From CAWAMR01 sp963783095 (GTDB lineage: Bacteria > Planctomycetota > Planctomycetia > Gemmatales > Gemmataceae), in assembly GCA_963783095.1 (NCBI GenBank), contig CAWAMR010000016.1, positions 248,001 through 312,000 of the forward strand: 64,000 bases of DNA, in the 5' to 3' direction. Shown here one piece after another: positions 1 to 9,495 of this stretch (position 1 is its first letter; every line of letters begins with the position of its first letter). A model generated the notes under the pieces. The model was not told where the DNA came from. It made no database searches and saw nothing but the letters and a program-made list of their open reading frames with translations. The position numbers and the translations under genes were made by a program.

Positions 1-908
1 ACGCGGGATGACCGTTGATGTCCGAGTAAATGTCGAAGAACTCCGAGCCCAGCTCGATGCCGGATCTTCTGGCCGCCGTTTCCCGTGCCGCACACGTCCT
101 TGAGCCGCAGGATCTCCCCCTTGGGATTGGCCCTCAGAATGATGTTGGCATACTGCTCCGCCTTGTTGAAGCGCCCGACATAGGTCAGGACGTATTCGCG
201 CGATTGCGACGTCATGCCCGTGGCCTGGCCGAGACGTCCGGGCGAACCAATCACGCTCTGTTCCGCCACGGCCTTCATGACGTCTTCAGTGGATATCTTG
301 TAGGCGCGCATGCGGTCGGGATTCAGCCAGATCCGCATCGCAAAGGTGCGGTTGCCGAGATTCCTGGGGATGCCCATGCCCTGGATCCGCTTGAGCACGG
401 GCATGACGTTGACGTTGGCGAAGTTGAAAAGGAATTTCTGGTCGGCGCTTGGGATCCGTGCTGTAAATGTTCACGTACATCAGCATGCTCGGCACGACCT
501 GGCTGACGAGGATACCCTCCCGCACCACCAGGGGCGGGAGCCGGTTCAGCATGATGTTGACCCGGTTTTGCACGTTCACGACATTGATGTTCGGGTCGGT
601 GCCCGGCTCGAAGTAGATGCGGATCGTTGCCTCGCCGGCACTGGTGGCGGCGGAGACCATGTAACGCATGTTCTGGACGCCGTTGATCGATTGCTCCAAC
701 GGAATCAGGACCGAATCGACCAGGACGTTGGCACTGGCGCCGGATAAGCAATGGCGACCTGAACGGTCGGCGGCGCGATGTCGGGGAACTGGGCTGTCGG
801 AAGGGTCTTGATCCCCAGCACCCCCAGGAACAAGAGGATGATGGAGATCACGATCGCCAACGCCGGCCGATAGAGGATTTTTGTGAACATGGTTCGATAT
901 CGAGGCAT
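1..908 (-). CDS. RND efflux pump inner-membrane subunit, N-terminal part (frameshifted, runs off left edge)
   Basis: Inner-membrane proton-driven permease of the AcrB/MexB (RND) family, which would pair with a periplasmic adaptor and an outer-membrane channel to expel drugs or metals. The start at 908 gives a short cytoplasmic leader, a first membrane helix (ALAIVISIILLFLGVLGI) and the porter-domain opening LPTAQFPDIAPPTVQVAIAYP. After a frame change near 735 the hallmark stretch EQSINGVQNMRYMVSAA and a following FEPGTDPNINVVNVQNR are clear. Further frame changes fall near 450 and near 80. The C-terminal three quarters lie beyond position 1. The adaptor gene is directly upstream on the same strand, the usual order. 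The family call is firm; the substrate is unknown. Confidence 0.85.
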
Positions 909-989
909 TGAGGGTACGTCTCCGTGGGTGACTGCTGTAGCGTGACGGTGGCCAAGGCTAAGTCTTTTCCTTGACCGCTGGAACTATTG

Positions 990-2250
990 CTATTCCGCGT
1001 GATATTTTTGGTTCTTCAAGAGCATCTTCCGGCTTACGAAACTCGAATTCCTCCACTTTTCGCCGTCGTGAACCTGCCGGACCCCCTCGAGAACGATCTT
1101 GTCGTTCACATCAAGTCCATTCTTGATGACAAAGATGTCGTCCATTTCGTGCTGGATGGCGATCTCGCGCTGATGCACCACGTGATCTTCGCCGACGACG
1201 TAAACGTACTGCTTGTCGAGAATCTCGAAAGTCGCCCGCTGCGGGATGACGATGGCGTTCTCAACGTCCGGTGGATCAACACGTTGCCGGTCTGACCGTG
1301 ACGCAGCAGGCGGTCCGGGTTGTGAAAATCGGCGCGGAAGGCGATGTTCCCGGTCTCGTTGTTGAATTGGCCCTCGATGGCACTCAGCTTGCCGACGAAC
1401 GGAAACTTGGTGCCGTTCGCCAGCATGAGTTCGATCTTCGACGTTCGGTTGAATTCGGACAAAACGACCGTCATTCTGTGTTGAGGATCATCCTTACCGA
1501 TCTTGCGCAGGCCGAGGCGGCCATGTATTCGAGGTAGCGTTCCTCGGGCACGTTGAAATAAACCCACATCAGCTGTTATCGGACAAGGTCGTGAGGACGT
1601 CCCCTTCCTTGATCAGGCTGCCCTGCTGCTTCATGCAGGCGGTCGACGATGCCGTCGAATTGCGCCTTGACAGTGGTGAAGTTCATTTCGGCCTGGGCCT
1701 TCGCTAATTTGGCCTTGGCTTTTGCCAGATTGCCTTGGGCCCTTTTCAGTTTGGCCAGGTCCAGCGACACCTGGATCGCAGAGACTACCGGCTTTTTGTC
1801 CTCATACAACTTCCTGGTTTGGTCGTATTCAATTTGCGCGAGATTGACCTCGGCCTCCGCGGCCTCCACTTCGGCCTTTTCGGTGTTCAGACTAGCATCG
1901 TAAAGAACGGGTCGGATCTGGAACAACACCTGGCCCTCTTTCACCGCCTGGCCCTCCTTGATTGGGATCTCCTCGAGAAACCCGTTTGCCAGAGCCTGGA
2001 TATCTATGTGGTTCTGAGAGCGGATCTGGCAAACAAATGGCTGAGTGATGATTTCGTCCTTTGCCATGGGACTGGTGAGCACGATCTTGTGTTGCTCTTC
2101 TTGGGCCTCCGTCTCCTTGCGTTTGCAAGCAGGTATGGAAAGGGCAATCAACCCCAGCACGATAGCCAGCATCGGCGAGAGTTTCATGGAACTTTTCGCT
2201 ACCTGTTTGCTTCGTACTTGTTCTGCACAAATGTTTGATTTCGTCGTCAT
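990..2250 (-). CDS. RND efflux periplasmic adaptor (HlyD/AcrA-type membrane fusion protein), frameshifted
   Basis: Periplasmic adaptor linking the RND pump to an outer-membrane channel. The start at 2250 is supported by a GAGGAG ribosome site about 8 bases upstream. A lipoprotein-type signal (IVLGLIALSIPACKRK) suggests anchoring at Cys. The lipoyl/biotinyl half-motif around ALANGFLEEIPIKEGQAVKEG and a long coiled-coil hairpin (about residues 110-200) are typical. The first 200 residues are open; then frames change near 1600, near 1500 and near 1260, with beta-barrel sequence (IEGQFNNETGNIAFRADFHNP) and a C-terminal VIKNGLDVNDKIVLEGVRQV found in other frames. It stops 82 bases before the pump gene and probably shares its transcript. 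Confidence 0.85.
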
Positions 2251-2346
2251 ATGTTTTTCTCCTCAACGGGATCTTGATTCAATTTCAGCGGCAACTCGGC
2301 CCCGAACAAAAACGATACCTCAGCCACTCCAATGGATTACAGCATC

Positions 2347-2372
2347 CGCATTAACGAACGTCGGTTAATGCG
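2347..2372. promoter_or_regulatory. perfect palindrome upstream of the efflux operon, candidate repressor operator
   Basis: The arms CGCATTAAC (2347-2355) and GTTAATGCG (2364-2372) are perfect inverted copies separated by 8 bases. They lie about 100 bases upstream of the adaptor start. TetR/AcrR-type repressors of RND operons bind palindromes of this general form, but no regulator gene is seen nearby. The rest of the 2251-2652 gap is AT-rich and holds no convincing gene. Confidence 0.4.
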
Positions 2373-2652
2373 TTTTCGGGACAAGAAATTGGAGAGGAGA
2401 AGCAGCTATGGCTCGGATTAGAGATGCAGGTCTTGTGGAGATTGAATTCGATTTCCAATCGACCATCCAACTATTGTGACCTTTGGACGAACACCATTCC
2501 ATTAACATACCGTTATCTTAAACGCTTGGCGATAGCAAGAAAATTAATTTTTTGTAATGTTGTTGATGCTGATAAAGGAATTGGCAGGCAAAATTCCGAT
2601 CATGTGGCAGATGATTTACCACCGTCAAACCAAGGGCGATATCGAAACCATT

Positions 2653-3969
2653 TCATCGTGATGCCGTCAATTCTCGTTGTGGTTCTTTACCGATCGCTTG
2701 ATCTACCGCGAGGCGCAAGCGGCGAACACCCGCCTGGATTTGGTCCAGGGTCGCGTCGCCGAAACTCAGGCGGGCTTCATTCGTTGGTTTGGGGCCATCC
2801 TCACAGACGTGTCCGAACTCACCCGGAATGTAGAGGACTCCTTCACGAATCGCCACATCCAGCACCGGACCGCTCGGCCCCAGATTCACATCTTCGGGCA
2901 TGGTGAGCCAGATGAACATCCCGCCGCAGGGATGCGTCCAGTGCGCTCCCGGCCAATCGCCAAACTCGGTTTCCAGCGCCTCGATCATGGCATCACGCTT
3001 GACCTGGTAAACCGAGCGCAGGTTTTCCACATGCTTGTGGTATTCGCCATTTTCCAGCAGTCGATTGAGAATGTACTGCGAAAAATTGTTGCTGCCGAAA
3101 TCGTGATTCCCTTTGAGCCGTAACATTGGGGAAATCAACTCGCTCGGCATCAGAGCGTATCCGGTTTTCAAGCCCGCTGCGCACGGTTTCGAGAATGTGC
3201 CTGCGTAGATAACGAACTCATTCCGATGGTCGAAGCGTTTGATGCTGGGAAGATCGTCCCCCTCGTAGCGCAATTCGCGATAAGCGGCATCCTCCAGCAA
3301 CAAGATCCGTTGTTGCGTGCCGAAGTGTCGCATCGTCTCGAAAAGCTCCTTGCGCCGGGGCAGTGAAAGAGTTCGACCCGAAGGGTTCTGAAAGTAATCG
3401 ACCACATAGATCAACTTCACACGCGAAAGTTCTCCCAGATGCTTGAGCCGATCGAGAAGTTGATTCAAAGCACCGACATCCATCCCTTCATCATCCATCG
3501 GCACTGTCAGCACGCGCACGCCGTTGCCTTCCAGAACGCTGTGAAAGACGAAGTACGAAGGTGCCTCGGTGATGACGATGTCGCCGGGATCGAGGAGCAG
3601 CTCGCTGAGCATATAAAGCAATTGTTGCGCTCCCGTTGTGACAATGATGTCTTTACTGGTGGTTGCTGTTTGTTCGGGTGTGATGCCGTCCAACGAGCAA
3701 ACCAATTGAAGAATCTGTTCGCGCAGACAAGAGTAGCCCTGCGTCGTGCCGTACTGAAGTGCTGCCTTGGCCGTGGCGCGATCGGCAAGCAGGCCGGCGA
3801 CCGCGTCGGCAATTTGCCGGGCCGGGAGCGATTCCGAATCGACGAATCCCGCCGCCAGGCTGATGAGCGACGGGTTTTCAATGGCATGTTCCATGAAATA
3901 GCTGATCGGTGATTCAGGAGTACGATCGGCCTTCTTGGAGAAGGAAAACGGCATCATGACAGTTCTCAT
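2653..3969 (-). CDS. PLP-dependent aminotransferase, class I/II (ARO8/MocR-domain type)
   Basis: Intact 438-residue fold-type I aminotransferase similar to 2-aminoadipate/aromatic aminotransferases. The Schiff-base lysine is K261 in YAGTFSKPCAAGLKTGY, the cofactor Asn is in QNPSG (N195), and EDAAYREL supplies the Asp/Tyr pair (D227, Y230). The N-terminal ISLAAGFVDSESLP is the substrate-entry segment of this subfamily. There is no GntR-type DNA-binding domain, so it is an enzyme and not a MocR regulator. The exact substrate cannot be read from sequence. The true start may be the Met-Met pair four codons in (about 3957), because a strong hairpin with a T-run ends only 10 bases upstream of 3969. 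It stands alone on the minus strand. Confidence 0.88.
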   Translation of the reverse strand: MRTVMMPFSFSKKADRTPESPISYFMEHAIENPSLISLAAGFVDSESLPARQIADAVAGLLADRATAKAALQYGTTQGYSCLREQILQLVCSLDGITPEQTATTSKDIIVTTGAQQLLYMLSELLLDPGDIVITEAPSYFVFHSVLEGNGVRVLTVPMDDEGMDVGALNQLLDRLKHLGELSRVKLIYVVDYFQNPSGRTLSLPRRKELFETMRHFGTQQRILLLEDAAYRELRYEGDDLPSIKRFDHRNEFVIYAGTFSKPCAAGLKTGYALMPSELISPMLRLKGNHDFGSNNFSQYILNRLLENGEYHKHVENLRSVYQVKRDAMIEALETEFGDWPGAHWTHPCGGMFIWLTMPEDVNLGPSGPVLDVAIREGVLYIPGEFGHVCEDGPKPTNEARLSFGDATLDQIQAGVRRLRLAVDQAIGKEPQRELTASR

Positions 3970-3979
3970 TTAGGCAACG

Positions 3980-4009
3980 AAAAAAGCCCCGGAGATTTTA
4001 CTCCGGGGC
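3980..4009 (-). terminator. rho-independent terminator downstream of moeA
   Basis: Read on the minus strand, GCCCCGGAG, a 6-base loop and CTCCGGGGC form a 9-bp GC-rich stem followed by a run of six T. It would end transcripts from moeA (3' end 4222) and sits almost against the aminotransferase start at 3969. The 210 bases between moeA and the hairpin hold no credible gene. Confidence 0.8.
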
Positions 4010-4221
4010 CGTTTGGATAGTTCGTGGAAACGGTCCTCGGAGTGTTATGCAGGCGCGGCCACGGCGATGGCAATAGCCAAAATCGCTTTTCCAACAACGG
4101 AATGAAGTCGAACCGCGCAGTTCATGGGAGAGCCTCGAGAACGAATGGTGATGTGTTCTTAGAATATGAAGCGAACGATGGCAAGGGAGAAAGATTTCCA
4201 ACCGGCGAACCGCCAGCCTGC

Positions 4222-5535
4222 TCATGGAGAGTCGTAGCGATACACCCGAACACGTTCTCCGGCCTCGCAGCATTCCCGTTCGGCTTCAACCAACACGAAC
4301 CCGTCTGCATCAACCGTGGAACTCAACCGCGATCCGCCGCTTCCTGCGATCGGCTCCGCTCCGTTGGACGTGATCCGCACCCGTACATAATCGACCCGCC
4401 CAACCGCTGAAATGATCGGCGATAGAAGAGGAATCTCGACGGATGAATAGGGCAATGCCGTGGACAAACCGCCCATCCGACAAAGCGCCCGACTCGCGAA
4501 CAGATCGTAAGCACATAGACAGGCAGTTGGATTGCCGGGTAACAAAAAGACCGGCTTTTCATTGATGAATCCGAACCCGGCAGGACTCGCGGGCCGAATG
4601 GCTATACCATGCACCAATAACTCGCCGAGTTCGGCCACAAGACGAGGAGCGTGATCCTCTTTCCCAACCGAAGTCCCTCCCGAAATAAGAATGACATCCC
4701 CTGTTGAGTTGATGAGTTCTGTACGAATGAGTGCTGGATCATCCGGAAGATAAACCGCTTGTAATGGTACCCCCCCATCGCGCCGAAGCAGGCCAGTGAG
4801 CATCACGGAATTGCTGTCGACGATCCTGTACCCTTCCGGTTTTGATCCCGGCGGAAGCAATTCATCCCCCGTAACCAGAAGGGCAATCGTTGGCGCTGCA
4901 TAAACCAGCGGTTTGCCGACGCCGATGGACGCAAGCAATCCAACATCCTGCGGGCGCATTCGTCGCCCCTGAGAAAGGACAAGTCGGCCTTCGGCGATAT
5001 CTTCACCCACAGAACTGATGTTCTTACCCGCTGGAATCGGCGCAGTGACGCGGATCGTTGATCCGACCATTTCGACCTGTTCGACCGGAATGACGGCATC
5101 GGCCCCTTCGGGAGCTGGAGCCCCGGTCATGATCTGAATTGCCTCGCCGGGAGCAATCGCTTTCGGACAGGCCCGGCCCGGCCACGATTCACCGACGATC
5201 CGCAACTCGATCGGATTCTCAGGGCTCGCACAGATCGTTTCCTGACCTCGGATCGCAAAACCATCCATTGCTGCCCGGCGAAAACCGGGAATGTTTACGG
5301 ATGATAGGATGCTCTCGGCCAGAACTCGTCCCGCGGCATCACGCAAATCGACACCGACCGTCTTTCCCAATCTGATCCGGCCATCCAGAAGGAGTATCGC
5401 TTCCGCCAGCGGAGTTCGTTTGCGGAATCCGCGCATTCGCACATCGCGGAACCCGTTTGGATTTGCGTCGGAAGCAGGAGTGTTCAATAGAGTCATCCTG
5501 GAAGCATTCTCAATCTTCGATGGCCACCGGTTCAT
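4222..5535 (-). CDS. moeA: molybdopterin molybdenumtransferase MoeA
   Basis: Inserts molybdate into adenylylated molybdopterin, the last step of molybdenum cofactor synthesis in the cytoplasm. Domains run in the MoeA order: an N-terminal stretch with NIPGFRRAAMDGFAIRG, the beta-rich PAPEGADAVIPVEQVE region, the MoaB/Mog-like domain with LVTGDEL and GDVILISGGTSVGKEDHAP, then FLLPGNPTACLCAYDLF and a C-terminal barrel. The frame is open with no disruption, and length (about 438 residues) is normal. The frame extends to an ATG at 5616, and ATGs at 5535 and 5496 are alternatives; none has a strong ribosome site. No other cofactor-synthesis gene is adjacent. Confidence 0.9.
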   Translation of the reverse strand: MNRWPSKIENASRMTLLNTPASDANPNGFRDVRMRGFRKRTPLAEAILLLDGRIRLGKTVGVDLRDAAGRVLAESILSSVNIPGFRRAAMDGFAIRGQETICASPENPIELRIVGESWPGRACPKAIAPGEAIQIMTGAPAPEGADAVIPVEQVEMVGSTIRVTAPIPAGKNISSVGEDIAEGRLVLSQGRRMRPQDVGLLASIGVGKPLVYAAPTIALLVTGDELLPPGSKPEGYRIVDSNSVMLTGLLRRDGGVPLQAVYLPDDPALIRTELINSTGDVILISGGTSVGKEDHAPRLVAELGELLVHGIAIRPASPAGFGFINEKPVFLLPGNPTACLCAYDLFASRALCRMGGLSTALPYSSVEIPLLSPIISAVGRVDYVRVRITSNGAEPIAGSGGSRLSSTVDADGFVLVEAERECCEAGERVRVYRYDSP

Positions 5536-5862
5536 CTGAAACTGCCTGGCCCTTATTCTCGACGGTATTGTGCAAACTTCTACACCAACCGGGGGATGAC
5601 ATCCTGTCCATTCCATCTAATTGATACAATCGATTGTTTCCGCAGCTTCAAGAGCAATAGTTGCGGATCGATGCGTTGATTCCATCCCGAAACCGACTTA
5701 AGATTCACCACAGGTAGTCGAACTTCAAACAAAATCGTCATCGATTGCCAAATGCAATGAATATAGGTGCGCAATCTATCAGTCATGATTCTTTGCCCCA
5801 ATCGTTCAATGCGGAACGATAAGTACGAAACAGGGATGGTTCCATCAATGGAGGGTTCACCG

Positions 5863-6027
5863 ATGCGTTTCACTCACCGATGTCTGATGTTGGCAGCTGG
5901 GTTGTTGGCCCTCACGGTAATGGGCTGCCGCTCCAATTCGTGCTGCGGTACCAGACCGGCTCCTCAATCTCAATGTTGTCCTGCCCCTGCCGGTGCTCCG
6001 GTAGCAGGCCCACCCGTGAGCTATTGA
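5863..6027 (+). CDS. very small Cys-rich lipoprotein
   Basis: A 54-residue predicted lipoprotein. Start 5863 has GGAGGG 9 bases upstream. The signal RCLMLAAGLLALTVMGC gives a clear lipobox, leaving a mature peptide of about 34 residues rich in Cys, Pro and Ala and ending in PVSY. I do not recognise the family. A second tiny lipoprotein with similar design and a final Ser-Tyr lies 350 bases downstream, so the two look like distant paralogues. Function unknown; an envelope or surface role is inference. Confidence 0.6.
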   Translation: MRFTHRCLMLAAGLLALTVMGCRSNSCCGTRPAPQSQCCPAPAGAPVAGPPVSY

Positions 6028-6086
6028 GCAAATCGGTTCTTTTTTTGCGAATTCTCGATTGGGGCACTCTCCGAAAGCATGCTACC

Positions 6087-6117
6087 CAACGGATCCGAAT
6101 TATAGTCTGATCCGTTG
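6087..6117. terminator. inverted repeat after the first small lipoprotein, possible terminator
   Basis: CAACGGATC (6087-6095) and GATCCGTTG (6109-6117) form a perfect 9-bp stem with a 13-base loop, 60 bases after the lipoprotein stop. There is no clear T-run, so intrinsic termination is uncertain. The rest of 6028-6374 shows no gene. Confidence 0.35.
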
Positions 6118-6374
6118 CGCTTCCTATCTTCTCCTTGGTCGAACTTCTCTCACAGACAATCCAGATTCCTTTCACATTTCTGGTTCTCCCTCATTTTGAT
6201 TTTTCTCCTGCGTGATGAATAGTCGCCTGTAGTTTTTTTTCGCCAGGATCTCTCAGTCCGTGTATCGAGAGCGACGAACGCCATCCAGAAACTCCCATTG
6301 ATTCGCACAGTCGGGAGGACGGTCGATTTTCTCGAGCTCCGATCGAGGGCGCACATGAGGAGGAGTCTCTTGTC

Positions 6375-6626
6375 ATGTCTAAACGATGCTTGGTCTGCTT
6401 TATGTTGGTGGTTTGTACGGCGATTGGTTCGGGGTGTCACCGACGGCACTTGCTCCGCGAACATCGCTACTATCACCGCAATGGAATCCCTTACCAAAAC
6501 GTCCCGTCTGATTCGTGTTCGTGTGTCGGCACCGGAGCGTCGACGTCGTTTGTCGTCCCGCCGGGCCCAGCGCCGCTCGAGATGATGCCCGCTCCCAAGG
6601 CAATGCCGAAGGCAACGAGCTATTGA
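6375..6626 (+). CDS. small lipoprotein, possible paralogue of the one at 5863
   Basis: An 83-residue predicted lipoprotein. GAGGAGGAG lies 11 bases before the ATG. The signal VCFMLVVCTAIGSGCHRR gives a lipobox with Cys at 21. The mature part is rich in His, Tyr and Pro (REHRYYHRNGIPYQNV), has a CSC motif and ends in KATSY, echoing the PVSY end of the upstream lipoprotein. The family is not recognised. Composition with His and Cys could suit metal binding, but this is inference only. Confidence 0.6.
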   Translation: MSKRCLVCFMLVVCTAIGSGCHRRHLLREHRYYHRNGIPYQNVPSDSCSCVGTGASTSFVVPPGPAPLEMMPAPKAMPKATSY

Positions 6627-6692
6627 TCGGAATGCGGGACGCGATCGGGATGCGGGCGCGGGCGCGATGAAGAGCAGACCGAAATTGGTTTT

Positions 6693-7399
6693 TCACCGCG
6701 TCCCGCGCCGCCCGCTGCCCCCGTTCTTCCGCTTTTCTTCTGCGGAACTGCCGCGTACATAAATCGGCTCCATCAACCAGGGATCGATGTGCGGATGCTT
6801 TCCGCTCATCGCCTCCCGAAGGAGACTCTCGGGCCGCGGCCACTGGTCCTCGCCGAGCACAAGATAGCCTTCGTCCGGCATTTCAGATGCATAAGAAGTC
6901 ACACCGGGGCCGTTCACCGCTCTGCCCGGAACCCACTGCATTTCCATTGGGCAATGGAAAGCGTCTGAATCGGATGTGCATGCTCCCATTCATCCCCGGA
7001 TGAACGCAGAAATCTCTGAACAAACACGGTTCGTTGCAGAGCATCGGCGATCACATCCACTTCTCTGAATGGTTGAGGGGTTTGCCGGGCTATGGCTGAG
7101 AAGGCCGGAATTCCGAATAACGGACAGCCCAAGGCATACGCCAACGTCTTCGCAGCCATGATCCCTACCCGAAGTCCGGTGAAGCTTCCCGGCCCCAGAC
7201 TCACCACGATGGCAGTCAATTCTTGACATTTCCAGCCCTGTTCATTCAAAAGCGCTTGAATCACAATCGGTAGATCGGTCGAGTGACGGGAACTTTGCGT
7301 GAGCTTACGGTCGGCGCGGATTTTGTCCTCCTCGCCCAGCGCAACCCGGCCGATACGGGATGAATTCTCCAGAATGAGGACGCGTTGAAATGGATTCAT
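6693..7399 (-). CDS. tsaB: tRNA threonylcarbamoyladenosine biosynthesis protein TsaB (one frameshift)
   Basis: Partner of TsaD in the complex that makes the t6A modification at position 37 of ANN-decoding tRNAs. The N-terminus VLILENSSRIGRVAL is the ASKHA-fold phosphate 1 strand, usually ILAIDTS. The family signature VVSLGPGSFTGLRVGI (about residues 66-80) and AKTLAYALGCPLFGIPAFSA are strong. The frame changes near 6945: the first frame closes at 6914 while the C-terminus (ASEMPDEGYLVLGEDQWPRP) continues to 6693 in another. It is divergent from the RNase H-like gene, with about 95 bases between starts. Confidence 0.85.
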
Positions 7400-7493
7400 G
7401 ATCGAAGGGGCGAGGGATGGAGGTTGACAGCAACGAACGCTGCCCTAGAATGCCGAATCTTTCTTCATGATACATCACGAAAGCGGGTGGGCC

Positions 7494-8117
7494 ATGACTG
7501 GCAGGACAGCAACCGTTCACATTGACGGTGCAGCAAGGGGTAATCCAGGCCCGGCAGCCTATTCGTTCGTGATCGAAATCCCCGGCCAGGTTGCGATCGA
7601 GGAATTCGGCCTGTTGGGATCGGAAACCAATAATGTCGCGGAATACACCGCTCTGGTGCGCGTCCTGGAACGGGCACACAAGGAAGGATTGCAACAAGTG
7701 CATATCCATAGTGATAGTGAATTGCTTGTCAAACAGATGAACGGGGAGTATCGAGTTAAGAATGCCGATCTGAAAGCGATGTACGATGAAGCACAGGGCC
7801 TGTTGAAGCATTTTCATTCCGTGCGGATTCAGCACGTTCGTCGGGAACAGAATAAACGCGCTGATGAACTTTGCAATATCGCTTTGGATGGTGGAGTTCG
7901 CCCTCCATCCATCAAGACTGCCAGGCCCGCGCAATCGCCGGCGACGGTTGTCTCCGATTCCAAGGTGCGTGAAAATGCACTGCTATGTCTTCGAACAGCA
8001 GCTGAAGCCTGGCAGAGAAACGACGCCAAGGCGGCAACGCCGGAGCAAGTTTGGGAACAGTTGTGGAGCGTCCTGGAAGAGGCGGATATACTGAAAAGAC
8101 CGAAGAAGAAGCATTGA
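7494..8117 (+). CDS. RNase H-like protein (type I fold) with C-terminal extension
   Basis: Cleaves RNA in RNA-DNA hybrids if active. The four acidic residues of the RNase HI site are present: D11 (HIDGAARGNPGP), E50 (NNVAEY), D74 (HIHSDSELL) and D124 (KRADEL). The layout matches the small archaeal/plant-like RNase H group more than E. coli RnhA. Residues 140-207 form an extra tail with a helical section (LRTAAEAWQRNDAKAATPEQVWEQ split by loops) of unknown role. ATG 7494 is preferred over 7467 because the catalytic strand then begins near residue 5 as in relatives. It ends 11 bases before the next gene. Confidence 0.85.
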   Translation: MTGRTATVHIDGAARGNPGPAAYSFVIEIPGQVAIEEFGLLGSETNNVAEYTALVRVLERAHKEGLQQVHIHSDSELLVKQMNGEYRVKNADLKAMYDEAQGLLKHFHSVRIQHVRREQNKRADELCNIALDGGVRPPSIKTARPAQSPATVVSDSKVRENALLCLRTAAEAWQRNDAKAATPEQVWEQLWSVLEEADILKRPKKKH

Positions 8118-8128
8118 GGAACACCGAT

Positions 8129-9429
8129 ATGAACCGCCGACAATTCCTGCACTCCAGCGCGATCTCCAGCTCACTCGCCTGTTCGGCTTTGGCCCAGGAT
8201 CGTCCGCGCAGCATGCCTCCTTTACCGGATGTAAAGCCCGCCAAGAAGCTGGCGGTGGTCACGACGGCCTATTATTATCTTTCGCATGCCTATCATATTT
8301 GCGGCCGATTTCTGAACGGCTACATCAAAGACGGTAAGCAACACTTCGCACCATTCTCGCTTCCGGGCATGTGTGTCGAGCAAAAGAAGTCCAACGATTT
8401 GAGCCGGAAGCTCTCGAAGAAACACGGCTTCAAAATCTACGACAGCATCGCCGATGTTTTGACCTTGGGAACCGGGAAACTCGCGGTGGATGGCGTCCTA
8501 CTCATCGGAGAGCACGGCGACTACCCCTATAACGCCAAGGGGCAAAAACTGTACCCGCGCTACGAGATGTTCCAGAAAATCGTCAAGGTGTTCCAGGAGT
8601 CAAACAAAGTTGTGCCGGTCTTCAACGACAAGCATCTCTCGTTCGACCGCAAGAAAGCCGCCGAAATGGTGGCAACGTCCCAAAAGATGAAATTCCCGAT
8701 GCTGGCAGGCTCCAGTTTGCCCGTTACCTGGCGTCGGCCTGAACTGGAATTGCCTCTGGGTGTCAAAATCCAGGAAGCGCTGGTGGTTTCTCGCGGCGAG
8801 TTGGAAATCATGGGCATTCACGCGCTGGAAGCATTGCAGTGCATGGTGGAACGACGAACGAGCGGGCAACAGGGTGTCAAGGCGGTGGAATATCTGGAGG
8901 GTGATGCGGTTTGGAAGGCAGCGGATGCCGGTCGATGGTCCTGGGATCTGCTGGAACATGCCCTGGGTAGAAGCCCATCGCGGAATGTCGGCGATCCCCG
9001 CGAGAACTGCGACTCTTTATCCGCTGCCGATCACCTGGGGTGCTCGCGTGGCCGGGCCAAGGGCCTTTCTGATCGAGTATCGAGATGGTCTGAAAGCAAC
9101 GGTATTGCAATTGGATGGGCATGTGGCCGACGATACGTTCGCTGCAAGAATTGAAGGTATGAAAAAACCGGTTTCGACTCTGTTTTATCTGCCGCCGCCA
9201 CCGGGAGCTGCGTTCCTGGAGGCACTGGCGATGCACGTGGAAGAGTTCATGGCATCGGGAAAGCCGCCCTACCCGATCGAGCGCACCCTTTTGACGGGTG
9301 GAATCCTGGATTGGGCGCTGGAATCGCGACATCCAGAAAAAGCGGCTCGAAACCAACGATCTGGACGTGAGCTACGATCCACCCAAGGATTCGGGCTATA
9401 TGCGCGGAGACTATGTCGCGCCGGCGTGA
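8129..9429 (+). CDS. Tat-exported conserved protein of unknown function (frameshifted)
   Basis: Starts with a twin-arginine signal, MNRRQFLHSSAISSSLACSA, pointing to export of a folded, possibly cofactor-bearing protein. After it comes KKLAVVTTAYYYLSHAYHICGRF, a Rossmann-like opening, and a DYPYNAKGQKLYPRYEMFQKIV segment. The frame changes near 8970 (continuing as ITWGARVAGPRAFLIEYRDG) and again near 9340, ending VSYDPPKDSGYMRGDYVAPA. I know similar Tat-signal proteins of undefined function from Planctomycetes but cannot name a reaction. It lies 11 bases after the RNase H-like gene and 66 bases before the McrB-like gene. Confidence 0.7.
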
Positions 9430-9495
9430 ATCTTGCACCGAACGCTTTTTCATTACCTCTCCACTTACCATTTCGTACCTTGGGGTTGTTGCGCC

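Noticed and set aside
2424..2906. 160-codon plus-strand frame upstream of and over the aminotransferase 3' end
   Set aside because: Antisense to a clear aminotransferase gene and without protein-like character.
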